64,000 nt of DNA, from NCBI RefSeq assembly GCF_046630445.1, contig NC_092339.1, forward strand, positions 80,995,501 through 81,059,500, given 5' to 3'. The position numbers were made by a program, and so were the translations under genes. The first letter of the stretch is position 1, and every line of letters starts with the position of its first letter. Source of the DNA: Rutidosis leptorrhynchoides. Lineage: Eukaryota; Streptophyta; Magnoliopsida; Asterales; Asteraceae. A model generated the notes under the pieces. The model searched no databases and was not told the DNA's origin. It saw only the letters and a list, made by a program, of their open reading frames with translations. Below, piece after piece: positions 1 through 11,206 of the stretch.

Positions 1-913
1 GACCAGTTTGTTAGCATTTTCTGAAGAACAAAGTTTATCAATTTACTGTAAACTATTGTGGTTATTTTATAGTGCCTATGTTAACAATTGCATACATTAA
101 ACATTCATGATGTACTAATTAGGCTTGATCCACCTAAATTCGTCATAAATTGTTTATGTCCTGCACAGTATTGATCAATGAAATTTTATATTTTTCTTAT
201 ACAAAGTGCTGCCTGTGACAAATGTAAAACATTGCATTTATATCCTGCCCACAGAAGGAGAGTATTTTTATACCTCCGATGGCGGAAGCTTTTGTGCCGG
301 CCAGCAAAAGGCACAAGGGATCGGCTAGAAAACGTTAAAGTTTTACTAGAACGCACCGAGGCAAAATACAAAAACCAGATACTTGTCATGACAAACATTA
401 TAAAAAACTTACTTCACAGAACGAAAGAAGTTTCTATATTTTATGAAGGCAAAAATATTTCACAATTCTTCCTCATATACTTTATGACGGAAGGCGTATG
501 ACGGGAAAGTTACTAATTCATAACCACTCTTCAAAAATACTTCATATTCCTCATTAATTTAATGACGGAAAGCATATAATGGACTTCAAAGGTCCTACTA
601 ACTATTTGAAAGCATAATATTTACAAAGTGAAATTTCAAAATTTCATATGTTATTAATTCAGCAGAAATTAATAATGCAAGGCATCTATATACGAATTAC
701 TTCAAGCACTTTTCAATGAGATTTAATACGATAATCAGTTTGCAATTGTACATAGAAGATTTATTGTATGTTTAAGTGCATAACCGATTTGTTTTACACA
801 AGAAACGTTAAAAACTTTGGTGCAAGCAAACATAATCATTAACACAGCATATGTTTATGGCATCAAAAGCATCAAAGTTTATTACAAACATTGTTCATCA
901 ATAGTTACAAAAT
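1..913. other. AT-rich stretch, no gene seen
   Basis: No coding region with family resemblance is visible on either strand. The short open frames near 180-500 have no recognisable composition or motif. Its position, just beyond the end of an antisense transposon gene on the minus strand, suggests it is internal sequence of the same Tat-type element, whose other end would lie before base 1. That is inference from position only. Confidence 0.4.
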
Positions 914-3432
914 TTATGAAAACTTTACACCAAGCACATCCTGGGCAAACGACTCTTCTCTGATGCACACCTCATCATAAACGTCAATCTTAAGGCTTGT
1001 CAGTTTGTCTCTTACCTCATTAACCCTCTCCAAAGTTCCAGGGTGCATCAAGTTAGCAATAGCAGGAGGGAGAGGCTAGTTTGGGGCAAGACGCTTGGTA
1101 ATTTTATCAGTAACATCAGAAATGGAATGAGCAATTGTGGCATCAACATAATCATTATAAGGATTCCCAACAAGTTGAGATCCAAGAACCTTAGCTATTA
1201 TGCCCGGTATCCCTTTCTTCAGTTCAGCAAAATTACCTTCCCCTGCCTCCGCCCTTCGGAGTAGTTCAGCAGCCTTTTCCTTCTCAGCGTTCAGCTCTAA
1301 TTTAAAGGCATTCAATTGACTCTCCAACTCGCTAGCCTTCAGCTTCTCTTCCTCAACCTTCTTCTTCTCAGCTTCCACCATTCTCTCTTTCTCCTCTCGC
1401 AAAACCACAGCAACATCTTGAGCACCCTTTAGCTCAGCTTCTTTAGCTTTTAAAGCATCTTGAGCACTTTTTAGCTCAGTTTCTTTAGCCTTTAGCGTAT
1501 TCTGAACATCAGATAAAGCACGTTCAACATCCATGGCTCTTTTGCGAGCATTTGTACCTTCAGCCCTTTCAGAACGGGCTATCTCCAGAATAGACTCTTG
1601 ATGTGTCTGCAGTTGCAGAGAGGCTTTCAGATGGCTCATCAATAACACAGCAGCAGCATTAGTTGATTGCCTAAGTTGTTCAGAGCGGAGAGCAGCAAAG
1701 TAAGGGTTTAGCTCATGGGGAACACAACCCTATAATAGAAGAATGTTATGGTCAATATCAATAATTCATGTGCAAGCACGTCCATACAAATTGTTTTTTC
1801 ATTTATACCTGAGGAAGTGTAGTGAAATCTACACACTTAGTAGCAGGGCTATTAATAAACGCCTGTAGGGCGGTCAGATGAGCAGGAATTGATGGCTCTT
1901 GAACATTTGATGATGTGACCGGAGGGATGGTGGTGCTGGGGGGTGGAGAATGATAGGAGGCGTCGTCTTCCGACCTCAGCTCATGGAACTCAGCTTCATC
2001 AAATAGAGTAAAGTTCTGCTCAGGAGTTTTCAAAACTTTATCTCCTTGGCTTTCAAGATTCTCCTCCGGCCTCCGCTCACCACCTTCAGTAGCTTTTTCT
2101 TGGTTATCATCAGAATCTGCTAAAATTACTAACATACACAAATTAGCATTATGAACAAATATAACAGTTATAAGCAAAGATATGTGCAATATCAAGAAAG
2201 GGCAAAGTAGGTATACTTCTTCTACGTTTCAGCTTTGGGCTCCCCTCAGTGCTTTTTGCCCTCTTAGAGCCTATGCTCTTCTTTCGTGTCTTTTTGACCG
2301 GAGGAGGAGTGGGGAGCATCTCACCAGTAATGTCCACTGAGCCTGTTGTTTGCTGCTCAGTGGTGGTGTCCTCCGTTGTCCGTTCAGAGTCGAACTCACT
2401 GTCAGAACTGCTATTATTGCTTTATTCCTCCTTTTCAGCAGCAGCAGCAACAGCTTCAGTCTCAGCTGCAATCCTCTCTGCCTCCATCTCGGCAGGCGTC
2501 TTATCACGGGCAGTGATAACCACATCATCCTCAAGATCGAGGGATAACAGAGCTGATCGAACAAGCATTTCGGTGTTTGCTGCAAAAATTACACAAAGGC
2601 AAAAATAGCAATATAAGCAACAATAACATAAAGAAGACAGACATTTATGTACATTAGGATGATCATGTCACATCCTACCATTGTTTTTCTGACGGAGTAC
2701 TGGCACAGAAGTAGTTGGCCATTCATGGCTTACTCTGCACGACACAAGAATTCCCTCATACTTTTCATATGATCTGGGCGGAAGGTAGAGATCTTTCAGA
2801 CGATCCACTATTCGCCTCTCTGCATTGGTTATCTTAACACCCTTTCCCACACCAGCATCTAATGGCTTCCATTTCCGGACAACGGAATACTCTTCCGGAA
2901 TTACTGTCTCGTCAACAAAGAAAAAAGGACTCTTCCAATCTTTTAAGTTTGACACTTTATTAGCACCAACAAAATGTGCATTTCGTTTATTGTCAATAGT
3001 AAGCCAACACTGGCTAATCGTACGAATTCTAAACAGAGAAATAAAAACCTTAAGGCGAGGTTTAATGTTGATGGCATTGTAGTACATTTCAAACAAGATA
3101 ATTTTTTGAAGACCATGAGGATGTATTTGGCTAAGGCAGGCTTTATAGTATCTAAGGATGCGAAGAAGAAATGTAGTACGCGGAACACGGAGATTGCCGT
3201 GAGTAATTTGTAAAGCATATAAAGAAATTTTTCCAGCAGGAGGATCGTTGGCAGTTTGCCTGTTGGTAGGAAAAACAGGGTTGTATTGATTAAGATGGCA
3301 AAAAGCAATCTTCAAGCCGTCCAAATGGCTAGCCGTTAATGATGATGCCATTGTGCTAACCTCGGGCAGATCAGTGGTTTTTGGAGAAGAAACCTCAACG
3401 TGTTCTTGGCCAGTACTCGGTGCAGAAGCCAT
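914..3432 (-). pseudogene. Antisense gene of a Tat-type Gypsy element, broken
   Basis: This is a fossil copy of the plant family annotated as 'putative gypsy type transposon' (Pfam PF04195), known as an antisense gene between pol and the 3' LTR in Tat-lineage Ty3/Gypsy elements. It is antisense to the plus-strand LTR at 3906-4400. The first block (about 2679-3432, starting MASAPSTG) carries the family's core: GKISLYALQITHGNLRVPRT, then a LSQIHPHGLQKIILFE-like stretch and DWKSPFFFVDE. Further blocks at about 2214-2580, 1809-2118 and 914-1729 are separated by introns with GT-AG borders. The third block is acidic and Pro/Ser rich. The last is a long coiled coil (repeats such as LKAKETELKSAQDALKAKEAELKGAQD) ending in DVLGVKF. 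The copy is broken, with at least two breaks. The molecular role of the family is not established. Confidence 0.75.
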
Positions 3433-3905
3433 GATAATAAAGTAAAAAGATATCAACAGGAAAGAAATAGCAGTAAGATGAAGTGTAACTGACCTTGAAA
3501 GAGGATAAACCTTAAAGAGTTGAAGGTTGAAGAAAGCGATGAAGATTTGGGAAGAAATATGCTTTTTGGATCTTGGCAAAGGTAAAAAAGTGAAGGTAAA
3601 AGGGTTATGACGGTTTATATAGGAGTTCATCGATGCAATTTTTATGGACACGATTGAGACACGTGTACGAGCAAGTTTAAACGTGGGGTATGAAGTAACA
3701 CTTTTTACAGCTGGAGGCGCGTGGAGATTCTCAACCATTTAAAATTAATCATCACAGCGTCAGTAAATTTCGTCTGCAATTAATGCCTGTAACGTTTTTC
3801 CCGATGCAAATGGCAAATGTGAAGACTAGTTTGGTATGCGTTGGCAGAAGTTTAACAACTTAATCCTTTTTCAAATGCTTAAGTCATTAAACTGAGGGGA
3901 CTTAA

Positions 3906-4400
3906 TGGTGTATCCTATCATATACACGCATAAAGGCACAATATTCACATGAAAATAGCATCAGGAATACGGAGAACAGTGGTTTTGTGAAACTGTCCAT
4001 CAAGCGTTCTCCGCTGTGCAGGCTGCTTCCGTCATGCATAAGCCCAGAAGGCCGCCTAGCGCTTAAGCCCTGACCGGAGAGCGTCACATCCAGCGCATAT
4101 TTCGTATCACGAATAACATAACGTATCATCATCTGACACGTGTCCCCGAACAATCCGGTGGATCTGTCACTATAAATAGACCCCTTGGGTCGTCATTTTA
4201 TTCATTCAGACATTCTGACAACTTGTGAGCAGTGACTTCACCTTTCTCTCTCACATAGCACTTTCTCTCACTAGAAGTCATCCGGATAACAGCTAAACAC
4301 TAAACGGACAACAGATTGATTAAGCCACCCCACAGATTTCCAGATCTGTGTACCGGGTCTGCAGGGATTATTTCCCAAGGGTAAAAATCAATCGACAACA
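3906..4400 (+). mobile_element. 3' LTR of Tat-type Gypsy element (fossil)
   Basis: The LTR begins TGGTGTATCC directly after a purine-rich tract with GAGGGGACTTAA at about 3894-3905, as expected of a polypurine tract, and ends ATCGACAACA. A TATA box (ctataaatag) lies near 4170 on the plus strand. What follows does not look like a primer binding site, so this is the 3' LTR. The 5' LTR lies outside the window, so neither a target duplication nor an age can be read. The exact start could be 3 bases further on. Confidence 0.6.
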
Positions 4401-5104
4401 CTCCCCCACCTTTAGCTAGATCACTTCTAGTATTGTGCTAACACACTAGGCCTTACCTCATAAGGAAATAGGTGTTAAAAGTTTTTAAAAACGAATGCAG
4501 TCTTTGAAAAACGTCTCATATAGAGGTCAAAACCTCGCAACAAAATCAATTAATATGAAACGTTTATAATCAATATGAACGGGACATTTCAAATATAGTT
4601 CCACAACTTTTTGAGACTCAACATTACAGACTTTGCTCATCGTGTCAGAAATATATAAAGATTAAGTTTAAATTTGATCGAAAATTTTCGGGTCGTCACA
4701 AAATTCACTTTACCAATTATTCCGAATACTGTTAAAAAGGAAAGGTTTCCTAAATCAAAGTGGACCTCTCAACAGAGACTCGTAATCATACAATGTATCT
4801 GATAAATCAATCATTTGATATTATCTTTTAATTTCCGTAAATAAATATATTGAAACAAATACGTTCATGTAAGTATTATACATCTAATACTTTGTTAATA
4901 TTTTCAATTAGTATAATTATATATTATATATACATATCTATATACACATAAATGTTCGTGAATCGTCGAGCACGGTCAAAGGGTAATTGATTACATGAAT
5001 GTGGTTCCAAAATTTTGAGATTCAACATTACAGACTTTGCTTATCGTGTCGGAAATATATAAAGATCAAGTTTAAATTTGGTCGGAAATTTTCGGGTTGT
5101 CACA
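4401..5104 (-). repeat. Two LTR-start fragments in tandem (Gypsy type)
   Basis: About 101 bp at 4599-4700 is repeated with roughly 12% difference at 5004-5104. Read on the minus strand each begins TGTGAC(A/G)ACCCGAAAATTT and continues with a GACCAAATT-like stretch, the start of an LTR of the same broad type as those at 41.0 and 47.6 kb. The stretch 4440-4598, with its 'gaggtttt / acctctatatgag' motifs on the minus strand, looks like more of the same repeat. Broken relics; no target duplication found. Confidence 0.55.
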
Positions 5105-5493
5105 TCTTACATCAAACAAACTTATACAAATCAAGTATCTTTCTGATAATTAAAGTGCTATGATAATTTATAAAGTTAAAACTTACATTAATATTTGGTT
5201 CGAGTGATATCAAATTGGGCTTTTCGGGGATTCGGGTCTACAACTCATTTACAAAATTCTCAAATGATCATAAAACTAAAACTAAATGATCAAATCATTA
5301 TCAAAATACTCAAATGATCATAAAACAAAAACTAAATAATCAAATCATTATCAAAATTTTCGTTCAACGAGCATGATGTTTTGATATTCAAACAAAATAA
5401 AAAAATGAAAAATCATGAAAAAGTTAAATAAAGCCAAATGTGATTGTGAATGGTACATTATTTATTACTAAATATTTTGAACATGTACTAAAG
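5105..5493. other. AT-rich intergenic DNA
   Basis: Nothing codes here. There is one short internal repeat: an 'actcaaatgatcataaaac' phrase with 'aaatcattatcaaaat' occurs twice at about 5260-5360. Otherwise it is featureless. Confidence 0.5.
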
Positions 5494-5505
5494 AAAATGT
5501 ATATT

Positions 5506-5802
5506 AAGTTTTGATGTGGTCCAGTGGTTGGTGGTCTGCCCCCTTTAAGGGAGGTCAGGAGTTCGACCCCCGTTGGCTATATATTAACCCACAATTTCAT
5601 CTCTGCCATGAAGTTCCACCCATGACACTTTTCCCACATCGCGTTGGGGGGTAAAGGGGATGGGGTTTTACCGTTCATGCCCCATATGAGATTGGTGCGG
5701 GTCTTCTCCTGGGCACGCAGTTGGGGGCGGGTATAACTGTGTAGGAGATGAACGTGTGGGTGGTTTAAGTTCCCCTTGGTGATCCGAACAGCTGTAAAAA
5801 AA
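5506..5802 (+). mobile_element. tRNA-derived SINE with perfect target duplication
   Basis: A 297-bp element with a tRNA-like head: box A-like ggtccagtggttggtgg at about 5519 and box B-like ggagttcgaccccc near 5558. A body follows that includes cacatcgcgttgg, and the element ends in a run of A. It is flanked by a perfect 12-bp duplication, AAAATGTATATT, at 5494-5505 and 5803-5814, so the insertion is well defined. SINEs are mobilised by LINE enzymes and transcribed from the internal Pol III promoter. This copy lies downstream of the CLE gene's stop codon. The family name is not assigned. Confidence 0.85.
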
Positions 5803-6037
5803 AAAATGTATATTGCATTCAAAAGGGTGAGTTAATCTCATTAAAGACAAACGGTGCGTTGGAGTTTATTGTATTCCACCAAAAATAAAATAAATAGAAC
5901 TATAACTTTAACCTAAGCTAACCATTAATCATTTCAAGAAAATGATGAGATAAATCTAAATTTTGTACTAATTTATATTAAACTTCCTGAATAACCACGA
6001 AATGTTACCATAAAATAGTACAAAAGCAGAAATTCTC

Positions 6038-6382
6038 TCAGTGGTGCAACGGGTTCGGACCAGTTGGGACAAGGTGCATCTCGACGTCATATCGGGAATC
6101 AATCTCGGACCATGTTACAAAAGGACCATATCCAAATTTTCGATGATGCTGTTGCCTAGAAACAAATAACGAAAAGTTGAATTTTACGGGTGGTGGTAAT
6201 GCTCTATTGTCATGTAATGTTCGACGAGCCAAATGATACAAAAACTGATCTTGGTTTTGTTGGATATGAACTTTTTCGATTATCGCCTTTTGTGGCTGGT
6301 TGTTATAAATGGTGGTGAACCATAAGAGAAGGGTGATAGCGATAAGGAGTGTCGCCGATAAACGTGGAACTTCGACTATCAT
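6038..6382 (-). CDS. CLE: CLE-family signalling peptide precursor (CLE9-13 type)
   Basis: One exon encodes 114 residues. CLE precursors are secreted and cut to 12-13-residue peptides that bind leucine-rich-repeat receptor kinases to control meristem, vascular and stomatal cell fate. Residues 1-27 form a signal peptide (a basic/polar start, then LLIAITLLLWF). The variable middle holds PPPVKFNFSLF. The C-terminus reads SEIDSRYDVEM then HLVPTGPNPLHH and stop. The block resembles, from memory, Arabidopsis CLE13 (SEIDPRYGVEK-RLVPSGPNPLHH). Length and lack of introns fit the family. Three positions are odd: the residue before the peptide is Met rather than Lys, peptide residue 1 is His instead of Arg, and residue 5 is Thr instead of Ser. 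Gly6, Pro7, Asn8, Pro9, Leu10 and His11 are kept. A TATA box lies about 135 bp upstream. The frame is intact, so it is probably a working gene. Which Arabidopsis CLE is its counterpart is uncertain. Confidence 0.88.
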   Translation of the reverse strand: MIVEVPRLSATLLIAITLLLWFTTIYNNQPQKAIIEKVHIQQNQDQFLYHLARRTLHDNRALPPPVKFNFSLFVSRQQHHRKFGYGPFVTWSEIDSRYDVEMHLVPTGPNPLHH

Positions 6383-6513
6383 AGCTGGTGGCTAGGGTCG
6401 ACTAATCTAATCTAAATCGATCGTCTAATAGTAGCGAAAAATGGAAGGTTTTATGAGAAAGCATGAGGGAAATTAAAGTAGTACGTGAGATTATGAGATA
6501 CGGAGTAACTCTT

Positions 6514-6521
6514 GTTTTATA
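6514..6521 (-). promoter_or_regulatory. TATA box of the CLE gene
   Basis: TATAAAAC on the minus strand, about 132 bp before the CLE start codon. This leaves room for a 5' UTR of about 100 bases. No other TATA-like site fits as well between here and the start codon. Confidence 0.5.
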
Positions 6522-6529
6522 AAGAGAAA

Positions 6530-7180
6530 ATATGTGCACATTGCGTAAAATGTGCATGAATGAGTGTTAATTATAAGTTCCAAAAGGGGATCCTCTGGTT
6601 GTAATTTAAATTATTAGATTAGAATTATTATTATTATAATGAATAATGAAATGATTATTTTGAATTATGAATATGAATTGTGATTATTACTTTTTGGTGT
6701 GTGTTTAATGTATATCAAACTAAGTTATATTACAAAAATGTGTGTGCCGACCATTCTTCCAATGAGAGTTCGCTTTGCTTATAAGCAATCTATTTTGTCA
6801 AACCTTGACTTCTATTTTCTTAACTTCGAATTTTGTGTTTTTACTATTTTAAACGAAACTGAATTGAACATTCATGACTTATGATAACCATTCCAAATAG
6901 CATTATGATTTGGTTATCAAGAAGTATCAAGTGATCATACATATATTGAGGTGACAAGCGAAAGGGTCATATAGGGTGATGTGTAGATCTAGTTATACTG
7001 CATGTAAAACAATCGTTTTTTAATATTATATGTATAAGTTCTTTTCAAATAACCTGTATAATAAGAATAAGAAAAAACTTATCCGATAATTCATAACTTA
7101 TGATAGGTCATATACATTACTCCATAAGTTTATGTTACAAAGATCAAATAACATAACCTTGTGTTGTAACTCATATATAT
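6530..7180. other. AT-rich intergenic DNA upstream of CLE
   Basis: Presumed promoter side of the CLE gene. It is AT-rich with a run of att/aat triplets near 6620-6640. I see no gene or mobile-element end. The open frame at 6699-6884 has no motif and is treated as chance. Confidence 0.4.
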
Positions 7181-7344
7181 AGTAGTGTTATGTCTCTCTT
7201 AGCAAAAGGTCATGAGTTCGACTCCCGTGAAATACAACATTACACACAAGGTTGTCTTTTTACTCTTGAATTTCACCCAAGGGTGCCTTCCGCACATCGC
7301 GTTGTAGTAGTGGTCTGCCTCTCTTAGCGAGAGGTTAGGAGTTA
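7181..7344 (+). mobile_element. Degraded SINE relics
   Basis: Box B-like gagttcgactcccg near 7213 follows an 'agcaaaaggtcatgag' stretch, and cgcacatcgcgttg near 7291 matches the cacatcgcgttgg of the SINE at 5506-5802. A second head-like stretch (ggtctgcctctcttagcgagaggttaggagtt) follows directly. This looks like one degraded SINE with part of another joined to it. No clear target duplication. Confidence 0.45.
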
Positions 7345-8166
7345 ATGAGTAGTAGTGTTAGGTGATGGAATTAGAACAAATTTCATGAAGAAATCGTAAC
7401 CTAAAAAGACCTAAATGTTAACGTCTGTTAGCTTGAGAGACTGTAGACGCGGGTAACCAGTCACCAATAGCTTATATTATAACAGTTTTTGAAAGTATGT
7501 GACATACGCTGGTATTTTTCTAGATATATAATCTACAAAACAAAAATAGAAGTATAAAGCTATTTGGTAGCCCCTCATGTTAGAATTGAAGTTAAATTAT
7601 GATAAGTTAGAGGGTAAATAATAAGGTTGAAAATGGCTATTTTGCATAAATTGAAATTATGTTAGCTTTACTAAGCGAGATTTGATCAGTCTGATTTGCT
7701 AGGGTTTAATTCGGTTTAAAATTATCGAAAATGAACATAAACCGAATATCTTGTTTCCACGAATGCATTTTTTCATATCATTATGTTTTTGTCACACACT
7801 ATCAACACAATGAAAATCTATATCAGACCTTTATATGCTCGGTCAATTGATTTTAGGTTCAACTTTTGATAGGGACACTAGTTTATTAATGAAAAAGGGT
7901 ATATAAGATGTGTGCAATTTTGTTGTTCCAAAAACTTATAAACAAACAATTGTGACCAGGGACGGTACATAATGGAGATAGATAGGGGCATCCACTCAAT
8001 TGAATTTTAAAAAAAAAACTATTATCAAAAAATAAGGTTTGTATTAGTGTTTACTCCGTTGTTAATGAAAGTTTTATTATGTTTTACACCCATCTCATTT
8101 GTATTCGGGTACAAGTTCCGCCACTGAATGTGACAACAAGTAATGCACGTGACTTAGTTCACATAT
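7345..8166. other. Intergenic DNA, no feature seen
   Basis: No open frame of note, no repeat pair and no mobile-element terminus recognised. Confidence 0.4.
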
Positions 8167-8177
8167 AACCGAGACAT

Positions 8178-8439
8178 ATTTTTTTTGAATGACTATTTTG
8201 ACATCGAATAATCTCATTTGTTACCCACACACGCGTTAGGAGGAAACTCTTCACACACCATCGCCGCATTGGGTACCCGGTATGTTTTGGATTAAACCGA
8301 GTGGCTTAGGGCATACACATTTATTCACCACAACAGAATCTTTGAGAAAACCCCCCCCCCCCCCCGGATTCGAACTTGCGCCAACTAGAACTCGGATCCA
8401 ACCCAGAGCTTATACCACTTAGACAATTCCTCGGTGATT
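8178..8439 (-). mobile_element. tRNA-derived SINE, minus strand
   Basis: Read on the minus strand the element starts at 8439 with a tRNA-like head: gaggaattgtctaagtggta (box A region) and gcaagttcgaatccgg (box B). A long G run and a body follow, ending in an A-rich tail (the T run at about 8180 on the plus strand). An 11-bp duplication with one mismatch, AACCGAGACAT at 8167-8177 and AATCGAGACAT at 8440-8450, brackets it. It belongs to a different SINE family from the copy at 5506. Confidence 0.8.
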
Positions 8440-8450
8440 AATCGAGACAT

Positions 8451-9960
8451 TTCAGATGGGTCGTTATTTGTTAATTGTTATTTATTGTTAAAGAATTGAA
8501 TGATGTTCCTTATAAGTGTAAAATAGGAGTTGGTGAAGAGTCCATGAACCCCGGGCTAGTCCAACGTGTGTGGAAACATGTAAAACTTTAGAGACCACCT
8601 TAACCTCTTTGTCGGGCTAAAGTACACCTTTTTTCCCGTATTATGCACCATCAACCACCCACAACTCACAAGTGTGTGGGTAACCCATGTGACCCACCTT
8701 ATTGACCTCCTAGAAATTAACTATGATGTGGTATTGTTTTCTATGTATATGAGTTACTATATATTTGGAAAAATATTACTCGTAAGTAAAACTTTGTGGG
8801 AAAAAATTATCTAAGACGATTTAAAGGTAAGGGCTTTCTTCCTAGTTTTGTGAGGTGACATGACAATAATGGCGATTTCGTAATCAAAACTCATTAGGGT
8901 TATACAATTTGCCTTGTACTTTGTGTTTTTTATTCCTTCTAAAAAATGACTATACACTTCCATAAAAACCGCTAATTTTAAATATATATAAAATCTTATC
9001 TATAAATTTAGTAGTGTAATATACAATTTAACAGTATTTTACTATAAAAAATAATTTAACGGGTCAAAGGTTTCACTTGTTTAAGCTTACATTCGTCACT
9101 GCATGGCAATCTTGTAAAAAGGTTTAGTGGTTTGATAAAATGGTATTTTTGAATAATAAAGTAAATCAAAAGAAAACATCCATTAATTATAACGGATAAG
9201 TTTTAGAGGAAAAATTTAAAATGAAATTTCTACGCTTAAGTACGTGCTTCCATGACTAGACCTCAAAAAAGTAATTGTAGACAAAAAAAATTAAAAATAT
9301 AGAGATATACACACAAACATGTAGACAAAACAAGTCCCCCACCACACACACGAAAAAATGCTTTTTTGCATAATGAGTCATTAAAAATCGTCCCAAAGCA
9401 ACATTAGGGGCATTGTGAGAAAGAAAATAGGCTCGTTACAAATGGTCTAACAAGTTACAAATACTTTACCTAGTTCTTAATCATTTGACGTGATTTTAAG
9501 TTGACTTCATAACAACATATATGATGTGTATAGTGAACTTTGTTTACAAGTTTTCTTTAATTGAGTGTCATTGATATTATTCATTTTATACATATTTACA
9601 TTCAAAATATCAGTCTTTTATCATTTATTCGAGCATGTTTAGAACTGTTATCACCATTTTGCATAAAGATTGTTTCAGATGTTTTTGTTGTGGATTATAA
9701 AAGTTTGGTCAAAAACAAGTCTTAACTTATTTAAACTTCAAGAAAATTGAAGAATAAAGAAAGGAAACAAAGAATTTATTGATTAAAAGTTGAATGCAAA
9801 TAATATAAACATATGTCTTATATATAGGCACATAAAATCTTGTCCTACAAGATTTCTAATTAATGCAAGTCTTCCTGCACTATTTCTCCTCACATGGATA
9901 ATGTATGCGCACAACCACTTTACTCAATTTATATGCATGTCACTGAGACATTGCCATAAT
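8451..9960. other. Intergenic DNA, no feature seen
   Basis: AT-rich sequence without credible coding frames. It may include the body of the degraded Tat-type element that ends near 13.3 kb, but nothing recognisable of gag or pol is visible. Confidence 0.35.
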
Positions 9961-10075
9961 GCTCACATATTTAATCTTAAGTTATCAATATAACCTGACC
10001 GAAAATCCTATTCTTACTAGGTCATTAGAATTGTATGTTGGTGTTACCATTTTCTTTTTAATCGCTTTCATTTTC

Positions 10076-10340
10076 ACCCGGAAAATTAGTTTACCGAGCA
10101 AGTTAACTGGTTTTGTGTCGCTGTCCAATATCATGATTAGCAGTGGTTGGCAGACACATTTCACTATATCAATTTCTTATTCCTTGCTTTCTTATTCAAC
10201 CCGAAAGTTGTTTACCGAGTGAGTTAATTGACTTGTGTCGTTGTTCATTACCAGAACCAACAGTGGGAGACATACTACACAATTTACACACTCTTGTATC
10301 TTACTCATTTCGCTCCTTTTAACCCGGAGTGATTTTGTTA
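10076..10340. repeat. Degenerate tandem repeat, unit about 122 bp
   Basis: Two adjacent copies start 'acccggaaaattagtttaccgag' (10076) and 'acccgaaagttgtttaccgag' (10199). Both continue with 'gttaa(c/t)tg...tgtgtcg(c/t)tgt'. A third, poorer trace begins near 10320 (aacccggagtg). Identity between copies is perhaps 65-70% by eye. Function unknown; probably part of an old transposon's internal region. Confidence 0.5.
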
Positions 10341-11206
10341 GAGCTTGATACTTGCACCGTGTTGCAATCCTAGTACCACGGATTTGTTGTGGACGAGACA
10401 TTTCATTACCTTAAGTCACGCTGGACTTAAACCACGAACCTCTTTTTATTTGTGCATCATATTCTATGTCACAAGAATAGCCGACATCAGCACATTTGAT
10501 TGTAGTGTCGCTTTCTTGAACACATGCAATATTTGTGGATGTCACACCCACCTTACAACCATTGGTACTTTATGTTCATTACGGTTTCTTTGGTATTCTT
10601 GAGCTTCTATGGGTTATATATGCGTCGAAAATTCGTTAGGGGAGTTGGTAGAGATTTTACGATGATGAAACAATCCAAAATCCACATTTCAGACAAGGAT
10701 GCGGCGCATCCCTTCATGATGTGGTGCATCCCATAGTGGTTCTGCATAAGTTTTGTTTTTAGGTTTCAGGATGCGGCATGATACATAAGATGTGACACAT
10801 CGATGTTTCACTAAATAAGCAGATGCGACACATCTAGTCTGTTTTTAGCAGGCCGGATTTTGTTAGTTTTTATTGAAGGAAACATATTATAATTTCATAT
10901 CCTTGTTCCAGCAGCAGATTAATGCGATTTTTTGGGTTCTTTGCAGCCGTTTTCAAGGTTTCTTTATTTTTTTTAACATCGAGATTGAAGATTAGATCAA
11001 TTATTACGATCGATACTCTTGGTTTCAATTATTTTAGTAATAAGATAATGAATTCTTTTTGTTTCAATTAATTTGTTGAATCTTTTTTGAACATGATTGG
11101 TTAAAAACCTCGTGTGTTTGCTTAGTTGTGAAACTATTGATGTTTGATTGTTCTATCTTTACTGCTAGAATGTTCTAATTAATTGTTTAACTGTGTTCAA
11201 TCAAAA

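Noticed and set aside
2249-2608. Plus-strand Ser-rich open frame
   Set aside because: Shadow of the acidic, Ser-rich coding blocks of the antisense transposon gene on the minus strand.
5519-5575. tRNA gene suggested by box A and box B
   Set aside because: No cloverleaf stems; the target duplication and A tail show it is the head of a SINE.
9790-10736. Several overlapping plus-strand frames of 67-87 residues
   Set aside because: No shared family, no consistent start or splice structure, and they cross a degenerate tandem repeat.
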